64,000 nt of DNA from TMED69 sp036130055 (GTDB taxonomy: Bacteria > Pseudomonadota > Gammaproteobacteria > Ga0077536). A program made the translations under genes and the position numbers. Where the stretch lies: NCBI GenBank assembly GCA_036130055.1, contig JAYYOR010000011.1, positions 41,671-105,670 on the forward strand. Reading direction: 5' to 3'. The notes under the pieces were generated by a model. It saw nothing but the letters and a program-made list of their open reading frames with translations, searched no databases and had not been told where the DNA came from. This document shows, in pieces, positions 54,162-62,533 of this stretch. Each line of letters begins with the position of its first letter. Within the stretch, counting starts at the first letter, position 1.

Positions 54162-54755
54162 ATGATTGGTAGATTGAATGGAAAACTAGTTGAAAAACAG
54201 CCTCCAATGGTCGTTATAGAGTGTTTTGGTGTGGGTTACGAGGTTGAAGCACCGATGAGTACTATTTGCGATTTGCCCGTATTAGGTTCATCTATTACTT
54301 TACTAATTCACCATCACATTCGAGATGATGCAAATCTCTTGTTTGGTTTTTTAACGAGTAGAGAAAGAGAGCTATTTAGAATTTTAACAAAGGTTAACGG
54401 TGTTGGTAATAGGATGGCACTAACAATTCTGTCAGGTGTTAGTGTGAGCGAGTTCGTTCGTATTGTTAAAAACGACCAATGGCAACAACTGACCTCTTTG
54501 CCGGGTGTGGGTAGAAAAACAGCGGAACGAATTTTAGTTGAAGTACGCGACCGTTTAGACTCGTTTAGTGACACTTTTGAAATAAATAATGATAAAGACG
54601 TTGTCAAGAATGACGCTATCTTAGGACTTGTTTCTTTGGGATATAAAAGAAGCGAGGCAATAAAGTTTGTGGAACAAGTTGACCATGATATTGTGACTAG
54701 TCAAGAAATAATTAGACATGTGTTAAAAAATGTATTGTCTTCCACTGCAAAATAG
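54162..54755 (+). CDS. ruvA: Holliday junction DNA helicase subunit RuvA
   Basis: RuvA binds four-way junctions and loads RuvB. The 197-residue product has the OB-fold domain I (MIGRLNGKLVEKQPPMVVIE), the tandem helix-hairpin-helix motifs LTKVNGVGNRMALTIL and LTSLPGVGRKTAERIL (about 74-127), and the C-terminal RuvB-contacting domain with LVSLGYKRSEA. Standard length and position between ruvC and ruvB. Confidence 0.97.
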   Translation: MIGRLNGKLVEKQPPMVVIECFGVGYEVEAPMSTICDLPVLGSSITLLIHHHIRDDANLLFGFLTSRERELFRILTKVNGVGNRMALTILSGVSVSEFVRIVKNDQWQQLTSLPGVGRKTAERILVEVRDRLDSFSDTFEINNDKDVVKNDAILGLVSLGYKRSEAIKFVEQVDHDIVTSQEIIRHVLKNVLSSTAK

Positions 54756-54769
54756 TCAAGAGGTAGCCT

Positions 54770-55810
54770 ATGACAAGAAATGATAGTGATTTGACTGTTT
54801 CCGCTAGAGAGGACGATTTGAATTTCGAAGGAAACGTTAGGCCAAAAAAGTTACAGGATTATATTGGCCAGGATAATGTGCATGATCAGCTCAGTGTATT
54901 TTTAAAAGCCACTTTAAAAAGAAAGGAACCGCTTGATCATGTCCTTATATACGGCCCTCCTGGTTTAGGAAAAACAACTTTAGCAAATATTATTGCGAAT
55001 GAATTGAACTCTTCAATTATTCAGACCTCCGGCCCAGTACTGGAGAAAAAAAAGGATTTGGTTGGCTTATTGACGAACCTAGAGCCTAACGATGTATTGT
55101 TTATTGATGAGATTCATCGGTTAAACGCCGTGGTTGAAGAAACACTTTATCCCGCAATGGAGGATCAAGTAGTTGATATGGTTTTAGGAGAGGGGCCAGC
55201 AGCTCGTTCTTTAGTTATGCCCATCAATCCTTTTACTTTAATAGGTGCTACAACTAGAGCTGGTTTGCTATCTTCACCCCTGAGAGACAGATTTGGAATA
55301 ACACAGAGACTTGAGTTTTATGCCAAGTCCGATCTTTCAAGAATCATTGAAAGATCAGCAAAAATTCTCTCATTTTCAATAGATAAAGAAGCTTGTTATG
55401 AAATTGCAAAACGGTCGAGAGGTACTCCTCGGATTGCTAATCGTCTTTTACGGAGGTGTAGAGATTTTTCTGATGTAAAAGAAATAAAGTGTATGAATAT
55501 CGAAGCGGTTTCTGCTGCTCTTGATCTTCTTAAGATTGATTCGAATGGGTTTGATTATTTAGATAGAAAATTTCTTTCGATCATCGCTGAAAAGTTCGAT
55601 GGCGGGCCTGTTGGCGTTGATACAATAGCGTCGGCATTGGGTGAGGAGCGGGACACAATAGAAGATGTTATTGAGCCATTTTTAATCCAAGAAGGGTTCA
55701 TCAAAAGGACGCCACGGGGAAGAGAGGCCACACTTTTGTTGTGGAATTACTTGGGCTTAAGTCCAAATATCAGCTCTAAAGACTCCAAAGATTTATTCGA
55801 AGGCGAGTAA
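54770..55810 (+). CDS. ruvB: Holliday junction branch-migration ATPase RuvB
   Basis: RuvB is the AAA+ hexamer that drives branch migration. The 346-residue product has RPKKLQDYIGQDNV, Walker A GPPGLGKTT (about 63-71), Walker B FIDEIHRL, sensor 1 LIGATTRAG, an arginine finger in SPLRDRFG, and a C-terminal winged helix with GFIKRTPRGRE. Its stop overlaps the ybgC start by one base. Confidence 0.98.
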   Translation: MTRNDSDLTVSAREDDLNFEGNVRPKKLQDYIGQDNVHDQLSVFLKATLKRKEPLDHVLIYGPPGLGKTTLANIIANELNSSIIQTSGPVLEKKKDLVGLLTNLEPNDVLFIDEIHRLNAVVEETLYPAMEDQVVDMVLGEGPAARSLVMPINPFTLIGATTRAGLLSSPLRDRFGITQRLEFYAKSDLSRIIERSAKILSFSIDKEACYEIAKRSRGTPRIANRLLRRCRDFSDVKEIKCMNIEAVSAALDLLKIDSNGFDYLDRKFLSIIAEKFDGGPVGVDTIASALGEERDTIEDVIEPFLIQEGFIKRTPRGREATLLLWNYLGLSPNISSKDSKDLFEGE

Positions 55811-56244
55811 TGATAATGAACCATATAGACAAAAATGTCATTAAATTGAAACACTACGAACGTATTTATTATGAATATACAGACTGTACTGAATTTGTCT
55901 ACCACACTAATTACTTGAAGTTTATGGAAAGAGCGAGAACTGAATGGCTGAATTCTTTAGGGTTTAGTCAACGAAGATTAAAGCAGACCCATAAAGTTTT
56001 CTTTGTAGTTAAATCAGCAAAGATAAACTATATAAAACCAGCTAGACTAGACGACTATTTGGTCTTAAATATAAATAGATTGCAATTTAAAAAAGCATCA
56101 TTAACTGTTTTTCAGGAAATTTCTTTGGAAAATCAGCACAAGATTTGCGAGGGTGAATTCCTTCTTGCATGCGTTTCGTCCATCTCATTTGCTCCGACCA
56201 AAATTCCGGAAACAATTATAGAGGTAATTAAGAATGTCAGTTGA
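55810..56244 (+). CDS. ybgC: Tol-Pal-associated acyl-CoA thioesterase YbgC
   Basis: YbgC is a hot-dog fold thioesterase that acts on short-chain acyl-CoA or acyl-ACP and is conserved upstream of tolQ. The 144-residue product has YYEYTDCTEFVYHTNYLKFMERAR (active-site region, about 17-40), where the Asp is in YTD. The usual glycines after it are replaced (CTE for AGG), a small departure from the common YxDTDAGGxVYH pattern. It overlaps both ruvB (1 bp) and tolQ (11 bp), so it is translationally coupled to the tol genes. Confidence 0.9.
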   Translation: MIMNHIDKNVIKLKHYERIYYEYTDCTEFVYHTNYLKFMERARTEWLNSLGFSQRRLKQTHKVFFVVKSAKINYIKPARLDDYLVLNINRLQFKKASLTVFQEISLENQHKICEGEFLLACVSSISFAPTKIPETIIEVIKNVS

Positions 56245-56908
56245 GTTTTCACTATTTCACTTAATTGCCGAAGCCAGCGTAGTAGTTCAGTTGGTTATGT
56301 TGCTACTTTTATTGGGCTCACTTGTCTCGTGGACTTTAATTCTCTCTCTTGCTAAAAATATTAAAAAGATAAAAAAAAATACTCTGTTGTTTGAAAATCA
56401 ATTTTGGTCAAGTGATGATATCGGAGCTTATTACTCTACCTTAATTGAGCAAAAAGCTGAACTTAATGGAATAGAGTGTGTTTTTGAGTCGGGATTTAAA
56501 GAGTTTTTAAGGCTTAGAAACAAAGAGATTTTGGATACTGCGGACTTGTTGGATGGTTGCCAGCGATCAATGAAGGTGAGTATAACAAGGCAGATTGAGA
56601 TTTACGAAGATACACTCCCTACCCTCGCTACCATTGGTTCCGTCTCTCCATATATTGGTTTGTTTGGAACGGTTTGGGGAATAATGAACTCCTTTCAGGC
56701 GCTTGGAAATGTCAGTCAGGCTACTTTAGCAATGGTAGCTCCCGGTATTTCTGAAGCACTTATTGCAACTGCTATGGGTTTATTCGCGGCGATACCTGCT
56801 GTGATTGCGTATAATCGTTTTGCTAATCAAATTGATCGTTTAATTGCTCGATATGAAACGTTTGCAGAAGAGTTTTTAGCGATATTACGTCGTCAAATAA
56901 ATAAATAA
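56234..56908 (+). CDS. tolQ: Tol-Pal system proton channel subunit TolQ
   Basis: TolQ is the five-copy membrane subunit that, with TolR, uses the proton gradient to energise TolA and help outer-membrane constriction in division. The 224-residue product has three membrane helices (about 17-40, 135-158, 170-190) and the MotA/ExbB signature LPTLATIGSVSPYIGLFGTVWGIM. The ATG lies within ybgC. tolR begins 2 bp after its stop. Confidence 0.97.
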   Translation: MSVEFSLFHLIAEASVVVQLVMLLLLLGSLVSWTLILSLAKNIKKIKKNTLLFENQFWSSDDIGAYYSTLIEQKAELNGIECVFESGFKEFLRLRNKEILDTADLLDGCQRSMKVSITRQIEIYEDTLPTLATIGSVSPYIGLFGTVWGIMNSFQALGNVSQATLAMVAPGISEALIATAMGLFAAIPAVIAYNRFANQIDRLIARYETFAEEFLAILRRQINK

Positions 56909-56910
56909 AT

Positions 56911-57333
56911 ATGGCGAGAAAACGAAAAATAATTTCTGAAATTAATGTAGTCCCTTACATCGATGTAATGTTAGTTTTGCTAATTATTTTTATGGTAACC
57001 GCTCCTTTATTAACACAGGGAGTTTTGATTTCTCTACCGAAAATAAATTCAAAGGTGATTCCGCCAACCTCAGTTGAACCTCTGGTAATATCGATAGATA
57101 AAAATGGCTTGATTTATTTGGATATCGGTCAAAAATTGGACGAGCCAATTAGTAGTGAAAAATTAGTAAATAGAGTTGTAGCGGTGCTAAGATATCAGCC
57201 CGCCACAAAGATTTTTTTAAAAGCCGATGAGCTTGTTACGTATGGCAAAGTGGTTGAGATAATGGCTAAGTTACAGTACGCGGGTGTATCCGACGTAGGG
57301 ATGATTACAGAGCCTTACATTAATAGTGAATAG
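56911..57333 (+). CDS. tolR: Tol-Pal system subunit TolR
   Basis: TolR is the ExbD-like dimer in the TolQ channel. The 140-residue product has the N-terminal INVVPYIDVMLVLLIIFMVT helix (about 9-28), whose Asp is the essential proton carrier, and a periplasmic domain ending GVSDVGMITEP. Arrangement tolQ-tolR-tolA-tolB-pal-cpoB is complete and uninterrupted. Confidence 0.97.
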   Translation: MARKRKIISEINVVPYIDVMLVLLIIFMVTAPLLTQGVLISLPKINSKVIPPTSVEPLVISIDKNGLIYLDIGQKLDEPISSEKLVNRVVAVLRYQPATKIFLKADELVTYGKVVEIMAKLQYAGVSDVGMITEPYINSE

Positions 57334-57354
57334 AATGTTACCCAAGGTTTTAAA

Positions 57355-58179
57355 ATGTTTTCTTATTATTATTTTGGCATAGCTATTTTATTACATTTGA
57401 TGTTAATTATCGTACTTTCTGTCTCGTTGCCAAACCCTGTAGATAATAAAAAAGAGAAAAAAATTACTGGAGATTCGGTCAATGCCATTGTAATTACCGA
57501 ATCCGAGATAGAAGCAGAGCTTGAAAGGATTAAATCCATAAAAAATCAGTCAAGGTTAGCTAAGGAAGCTGAAATAAGAAAGTTGGCCAGTAGAATTAGG
57601 TCACAAGAAAAAACTCTGCGAGCGATGGAATTCGATAAAAAAAAATTGGAAGACAATCAACAGGAATTACTTAAAAAAAAGGAGGCTACGAAAAAACAGA
57701 TAGCTGATTTTGAAAAGAAAAGAAAGAAAGAAAAAAAAGCATTAGAGGTTATAGAGCAAAAAAAAGTTTCTGCCGAAAATAGAAACAAAGAATTAGAAAA
57801 AGAAACAAAAAAACTGCAAAAAGATTTAGCAGAACAACAGTTATTAAAACAACTAGAATTAGAAGAAGAAACACTGAAAGTTTCGAGTCAAAATGATGAG
57901 GATGCCCAAATAATCGACTTGTATGCTAAAACAATCGAAAATAAGATAAAGTCATATTTTAAAATTCTACCTGGACAGGAAGGCTTAAGTTGTAAAATAA
58001 GCATTAATTTGGTGAGAGATGGTAGTGTGATTGGAGTTAGTATTTTAGCATCTAGCGGCGTCCCCTCTTTTGACAGGGCGGCTGAAAATGCGGTGTTTTC
58101 TGTAGCACCATTCCCTGTTCCAGAATCTGATAGGGTCTTTAATAAAATGAAGGAAATTACGATTGTTTTTACCCCTTAG
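57355..58179 (+). CDS. tolA: Tol-Pal system protein TolA
   Basis: TolA spans the periplasm and links the TolQR motor to TolB and Pal. The 274-residue product has an N-terminal anchor (about 5-24), a long charged coiled-coil rich in Lys, Glu and Ala (about 45-180), and a C-terminal domain III with GLSCKISINLVRDGSVIGVSI (about 205-225). It is shorter than E. coli TolA (421), mostly from a shorter helical domain. The 3' end overlaps tolB by 17 bp. Confidence 0.95.
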   Translation: MFSYYYFGIAILLHLMLIIVLSVSLPNPVDNKKEKKITGDSVNAIVITESEIEAELERIKSIKNQSRLAKEAEIRKLASRIRSQEKTLRAMEFDKKKLEDNQQELLKKKEATKKQIADFEKKRKKEKKALEVIEQKKVSAENRNKELEKETKKLQKDLAEQQLLKQLELEEETLKVSSQNDEDAQIIDLYAKTIENKIKSYFKILPGQEGLSCKISINLVRDGSVIGVSILASSGVPSFDRAAENAVFSVAPFPVPESDRVFNKMKEITIVFTP

Positions 58180-59476
58180 GATAAGCGTCACTCTTTTTCT
58201 TTCGCTGATATTGCTGTCTGTTAGCTCTTTAAAAGAAATAAAAGGAGATCAGCCCCTTACAATAACGATAAACGAAGGTTCGGTTCGAGCTCTTTCTTTG
58301 GCGATGGTGTCAAAGGATGATGATAAATTGATAAAAATTTTTGATATTGTAGCAAAAGATCTCAAGTTGACTGGACGGATTGATATATTTAATCAGGAAG
58401 ATATTAGTTCACAGCCAACTGGGTTTAAAGAAGTAAATTTTAAAAATTGGCGTATTTTTGGAGTTGAAAATATCTTGATCGGATCAATAGAGCGTACAAA
58501 TTCAGAGTATGTGCTTACGATTGAGCTTATTGATGTTTTAAGGCAAATAATTGTAAAAAAAGAAAAATTTCTCATTCATAAAGGTGGTGAAAGAAAAATT
58601 GCTCATTTGATTAGTGACATGATTTATTTAGAGTTAATTGGCAGGTTAGGTTCATTTAATTCAAAATTAGCATATGTTGCTGTTTCCGACCTCGGCTCAG
58701 GTCGAAGTTACTCTCTTATAATTTCAGATTATGATGGTTATAACCAGAAAATAATATTGAATTCAGATTTTCCATTGTTTTCTTTGGCTTGGTCACCCAA
58801 AGCCAAGAAAATAGCTTATGTATCCTTCGAATCTGGTCAATCAGCAATTTATATCCAAAGTCTTAAGACCGGAGTTAGGAAGGAAATTCGATACGGTGAC
58901 GGCATAGTAGGCGCCCCGGCGTTTGCTCCTGATAGTTCTTCGATTATTTTTACTGCGTCGAACTCCGGTAATATTGACCTTTATAGGTATAGTATGGAGA
59001 CGGGTTCTGTTGCTCGCTTTACAAACCTCGATTCAATTGAGACAGAGGCTTCTATTTCTCCATCTGGGAAAAAGATACTATTCACTTCGAATAAAAGTGG
59101 TGGTACGCAAATTTTTAGAATGGAAAATAAGCCCTTTAGCGTTCCGGAACGGGTTACCTTTGGATTATCAAAATTTAATGCTAATCCCGTCCATTCTTTA
59201 GATGGAAAAAAGTTTGCATATGTAACTAAAATTTTAAATTCATACCAAATTGTCGTTTCTGATCTGGAGCAGAATCAAATTCGACTAATGTCCAGAGGAA
59301 AATTTGATGAGTCTCCTAGTTTCTCACCAAATGGAGATATGATAGTCTTTTCTGCTAAAAATGGAATTCGCTCTGAATTAATCCTGAAGTCCGTTGAAGG
59401 GCTTGATGTGGAGCATCGGGTTTCGTTCCCTGATAGTTCTTTAATAGAGCCTTCGTGGAGTCCGAATTTTGAATAG
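58163..59476 (+). CDS. tolB: Tol-Pal system beta-propeller protein TolB
   Basis: TolB is a periplasmic protein that shuttles between Pal and TolA. The 437-residue product has a signal peptide (about 1-22), a small N-terminal domain and a six-bladed propeller with repeats such as LAWSPKAKKIAYVSFESG, APAFAPDSSSIIFTASNSG and EASISPSGKKILFTSNKSG. It starts with TTG at 58163 inside tolA. Confidence 0.96.
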   Translation: MFLPLRISVTLFLSLILLSVSSLKEIKGDQPLTITINEGSVRALSLAMVSKDDDKLIKIFDIVAKDLKLTGRIDIFNQEDISSQPTGFKEVNFKNWRIFGVENILIGSIERTNSEYVLTIELIDVLRQIIVKKEKFLIHKGGERKIAHLISDMIYLELIGRLGSFNSKLAYVAVSDLGSGRSYSLIISDYDGYNQKIILNSDFPLFSLAWSPKAKKIAYVSFESGQSAIYIQSLKTGVRKEIRYGDGIVGAPAFAPDSSSIIFTASNSGNIDLYRYSMETGSVARFTNLDSIETEASISPSGKKILFTSNKSGGTQIFRMENKPFSVPERVTFGLSKFNANPVHSLDGKKFAYVTKILNSYQIVVSDLEQNQIRLMSRGKFDESPSFSPNGDMIVFSAKNGIRSELILKSVEGLDVEHRVSFPDSSLIEPSWSPNFE

Positions 59477-59504
59477 TTTTAAAAATTTTTTTGAGGACAA
59501 ATTT

Positions 59505-60002
59505 ATGCGTTTCTTAATCTATTTTTGTGTTTTACTATCCGGTTGTGCAAGTAACAACATTTCGAATAAAGGAGCTTTGATAGAAGATCGAAGTACAAAA
59601 TATAAGCCTAAGGTCAGCAAGTTCACAGATAGTAGTGGATATGAAGAAAAAACAGTTTTACCTAGTGAAAATCTTCAGCAAGAAAATATTATCTATTTTG
59701 ATTACGATAGTGCGATAGTTCTCAAAGAGTATGATGACGTTTTGTTGAAAGTTAGTGCTTACTTGATGAAAAATCCCCAAAAAAAAGTCGTGCTTGAAGG
59801 ACATACAGACGAAAGGGGGACTCGTGAATATAATTTAGCACTAGGGGAAAAGAGGGCGAATTCTGTACTTAAGCAGCTTAATATTCTTGGAGTTTCTACT
59901 TCACAGATGAAATCTTTGAGTTTTGGAGAAGAAAATCCTTCAGCCCTTGGGTTGGAAGATGATATTCTAGCTCTGAATAGGCGTGTGGAGATTATTTACT
60001 AA
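59505..60002 (+). CDS. pal: Peptidoglycan-associated lipoprotein Pal
   Basis: Pal is an outer-membrane lipoprotein that binds peptidoglycan and TolB. The ATG at 59505 gives 165 residues with a short lipoprotein signal ending LLSGC (Cys 13) and a GAGGA ribosome site just upstream. A TTG at 59469 would add 12 residues and spoil the signal. The OmpA-like domain has IIYFDYDSAIV and the diaminopimelate-binding LEGHTDERGTREYNLALGEKRA. Confidence 0.97.
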   Translation: MRFLIYFCVLLSGCASNNISNKGALIEDRSTKYKPKVSKFTDSSGYEEKTVLPSENLQQENIIYFDYDSAIVLKEYDDVLLKVSAYLMKNPQKKVVLEGHTDERGTREYNLALGEKRANSVLKQLNILGVSTSQMKSLSFGEENPSALGLEDDILALNRRVEIIY

Positions 60003-60788
60003 ATGAAAAAAATAAAAGTAAAAAAGTTCAATTTTGTATTGATAAGCACCTTATTGATTTTGTGTTTCGATGTTTGGTCGGTTGATGATGCTGGTCAGAT
60101 TGAACGAAGATTGGACCAAATAGAAAAACTATTAAGGACGGACGGTTTGCTTAATCTATCAAGTGATGTAGATAAATTAAAAGAAGACCAACGCTCGTTG
60201 CAAGGAAGAATTGAAGAGATTGAATTTAAACTTCAATCTAATAAGAGTGAAACAAGTGACGTTTTTGTTGAGAAAACGAACGAGGTAACAATTGATGAAT
60301 CCACCGGCATTGAAGAAAAAGACGAGTTTTCTTTGGAATCTTTACAAAGTAAAATTGACAATGAGGTAAAAACAGATAATCAAATTGAAGTAAATAAAGT
60401 TCTATCAGGTGAAGAGCTATATAAAAAATCTTTTGCTTTGTTGAAAGCTGCGGATTATGAGGAATCTATATCAGGTTTTAGAGAATATCTAAGCAAGTTT
60501 CCGCAGGGAAAGTTTGCTGACAATTCCATGTTTTGGATCGGTGAAGCATATTGGGTGGTACAGGATTTTGATAAGGCGATTGAGGAATACACTGAGCTGA
60601 CAAAAATTTATCCTAAGAGCCAAAAAAGCTCTCATGCTTTGTTAAAAATTGGTTATTGCTACGAAAAATTGGGGAAAAAAGCTGATGCAATTAAAGCTCT
60701 AAATGATTTACAAGAAAAATTTCCTAATTCAACTGCCGCGCGATTAGGCTTGGTGAAATTGGAAAAACTAAAAAGTAATATCAACTAA
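60003..60788 (+). CDS. cpoB: Cell division coordinator CpoB (YbgF)
   Basis: CpoB is a periplasmic TPR protein that coordinates PBP1B activity with Tol-Pal constriction. The 261-residue product has a signal peptide (about 1-26), a coiled-coil trimerisation region (IERRLDQIEKLLRTDG, about 32-80), an acidic linker and a C-terminal TPR domain (about 135-258) with SISGFREYLSKFPQGKFADNSMFWIGEAYW in the first repeat region. It starts immediately after pal and ends 4 bp inside the convergent murU-like gene. Confidence 0.94.
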   Translation: MKKIKVKKFNFVLISTLLILCFDVWSVDDAGQIERRLDQIEKLLRTDGLLNLSSDVDKLKEDQRSLQGRIEEIEFKLQSNKSETSDVFVEKTNEVTIDESTGIEEKDEFSLESLQSKIDNEVKTDNQIEVNKVLSGEELYKKSFALLKAADYEESISGFREYLSKFPQGKFADNSMFWIGEAYWVVQDFDKAIEEYTELTKIYPKSQKSSHALLKIGYCYEKLGKKADAIKALNDLQEKFPNSTAARLGLVKLEKLKSNIN

Positions 60789-61468
60789 GGTTTTTCTTTA
60801 ATTAAGTCCTTGGCTTGCGTCAATCTTTGATGAGTTCCTATGTCGATCCAAAGACCATTATATATCTCTCCAGTGAGCAAGCCTTGTGTTGCCCATTCAC
60901 GATATAGTCGACCTAATTGATTATAATCTACGTTTAGCTTCCGTAAACTTTCTAAATTTAACGATGATATTCCCGAGTAGGTATATTTCTTATTTGCATT
61001 TACATTTATCACGTTCCTTGTGATTCCAAAATCTCCTTCTGGTTTTTCTGCATTTTTGTTAGGTACTAAAACTAAATGTGCCTTATAATTTTTACGTGGT
61101 AGCCCAATATTCAAAAAATTGAAATTACAATAGATATCAGCATTTATCAGTAGCAAATACTTATTATTTTTAAAATGATCGAGCGCATTAAGAATTCCTC
61201 CTAAGGTTTCAAGGGCTCCTTCTTTTTCATGTGAGTATTTTATATTTAATCTATACCGAGATCCATTTCCTATTACATTCATTATTTTTTCTGCCAAATA
61301 AGATACATTTATGACCACATCATTAATCCCGGCTTTTTGTAAATTCCGTAAATGTCTTTCTAAAATGGTCTCTTTTCCAATTTTTATTAACGGTTTAGGA
61401 ATCGTGTTTGTTATTGGTTTTAGTCGTGAACCAAGCCCAGCGGCCAGAATCATTGCCTTAATTTTCAT
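60785..61468 (-). CDS. murU: MurU-like N-acetylmuramate-1-phosphate uridylyltransferase
   Basis: MurU makes UDP-MurNAc from MurNAc-1-phosphate in the cell-wall recycling route that bypasses GlmU (known in Pseudomonas and others). The 227-residue product has the nucleotidyltransferase signature MILAAGLGSRLKPITNTIPKPL (about 6-27), HEKEGALETLGGIL and a metal-binding NADIYC, and it resembles MurU in length and order of motifs. The kinase partner AmgK is not adjacent. A related sugar-1-phosphate nucleotidyltransferase cannot be excluded. Confidence 0.8.
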   Translation of the reverse strand: MKIKAMILAAGLGSRLKPITNTIPKPLIKIGKETILERHLRNLQKAGINDVVINVSYLAEKIMNVIGNGSRYRLNIKYSHEKEGALETLGGILNALDHFKNNKYLLLINADIYCNFNFLNIGLPRKNYKAHLVLVPNKNAEKPEGDFGITRNVINVNANKKYTYSGISSLNLESLRKLNVDYNQLGRLYREWATQGLLTGEIYNGLWIDIGTHQRLTQAKDLIKEKP

Positions 61469-61476
61469 AGGTAAAG

Positions 61477-61504
61477 TTGCTCGTTAAAGAAATAAGTTTA
61501 TAAA
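61477..61504 (+). promoter_or_regulatory. Possible promoter for yrbG-kdsD-lptC
   Basis: TTGCTC (61477-61482), 16 bp, then TATAAA (61499-61504) lie in the 84 bp divergent gap between the murU-like gene and yrbG. The match is reasonable and the position suitable, with a start site about 42 bp before the yrbG ATG. Confidence 0.35.
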
Positions 61505-61552
61505 TAATGATATCCTACAGCAAAGTTTATTTTTAATTCGTTCGAGGTACAA

Positions 61553-62509
61553 ATGATTGAGGCAATTATATTAGTAATTTTAGGGTTAGTTTTGCTTACT
61601 TTTGCTGCTGATAAATTTGTTGACGGAGCTGTAGGTTTATCAATAAATCTAAAAATTCCAACGCTTATAATAGGGTTAGTGGTTATTGGGTTTGCTACCT
61701 CGGCGCCCGAGTTAATTGTATCTGTAACTGCCGCCTTCAGCGGTCATCCCAGCCTCAGTTTAGGAAATGCGGTAGGGTCAAATATCGCTAACATAGGACT
61801 TGTCCTCGGAATAACATCGATTATTGTTCCTCTTCATTTGAGCCGTAATACTTTTAAAGTTGAGTTTCGTTTGATGATTCTAGCTCTTATAATTTTTACT
61901 TTATTAGTTAGTGATTTAAAAATCACCAGAATCGATGGTTTAATCCTAATTTTTTCTTTACTTATAATATTATTTGCAATGATTAAATTAAATGGCAAAT
62001 ACGCTACCACTCCCAAAGAGACAGAAGGTGAATCCAAAATCAACCTTAGAAAATCAATTTTTCTATCTAGTGTTGGTTTTTTAACGATGTTGCTTGCTTC
62101 AGAGATTTTGGTTAGGGGTTCAATTGATATAGCAAAATTTTTTGGGGCATCAGATTTATTCATTGGGCTCACAATCGTGGCCGTCGGTACAAGTTTACCT
62201 GAATTAGCTGCTTCGGTTGCTGGGGCACTAAAGAAAGAAGTGGATCTCGCAATAGGAAATATAATTGGTTCAAATACCTTTAATGCGCTAGCTGTTACTG
62301 CGATGCCGGCGTTGGTGAATCAATTTCTTATTGAGTCAGAAGCTTTAAGTCGAGACATTGTTTCCATGTGGTTACTGACTTTTTTTCTAATCATAATTTT
62401 ATTGGTAGGAAAAAATAAGCTATCAATAGGCAGGTATGGAGGTTATTTTTTAGCAGCATGCTTCTGTTTTTACCAATTTCTTTTATTTCAGGCGCAAATG
62501 ATAACCTGA
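61553..62509 (+). CDS. yrbG: Calcium/sodium antiporter (YrbG family)
   Basis: YrbG is a Ca2+/cation exchanger of the inner membrane with a twofold repeat. The 318-residue product has about ten helices and the two alpha-repeat motifs: GFATSAPELIVSVTAAFSGH...GNAVGSNIANIGLVLG (about 46-85) and AVGTSLPELAASVAGA...IGNIIGSNTFNAL (about 205-245). It is the first gene of the conserved yrbG-kdsD-(kdsC)-lptC cluster; kdsD begins 24 bp later. Confidence 0.94.
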   Translation: MIEAIILVILGLVLLTFAADKFVDGAVGLSINLKIPTLIIGLVVIGFATSAPELIVSVTAAFSGHPSLSLGNAVGSNIANIGLVLGITSIIVPLHLSRNTFKVEFRLMILALIIFTLLVSDLKITRIDGLILIFSLLIILFAMIKLNGKYATTPKETEGESKINLRKSIFLSSVGFLTMLLASEILVRGSIDIAKFFGASDLFIGLTIVAVGTSLPELAASVAGALKKEVDLAIGNIIGSNTFNALAVTAMPALVNQFLIESEALSRDIVSMWLLTFFLIIILLVGKNKLSIGRYGGYFLAACFCFYQFLLFQAQMIT

Positions 62510-62533
62510 TTTTGATATCTTGGAGGCTTAATT

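Noticed and set aside
59469..59504. Longer start of pal (TTG at 59469)
   Set aside because: It overlaps tolB and puts charged residues ahead of the lipoprotein signal; the ATG at 59505 has a GAGGA site and a good lipobox distance.
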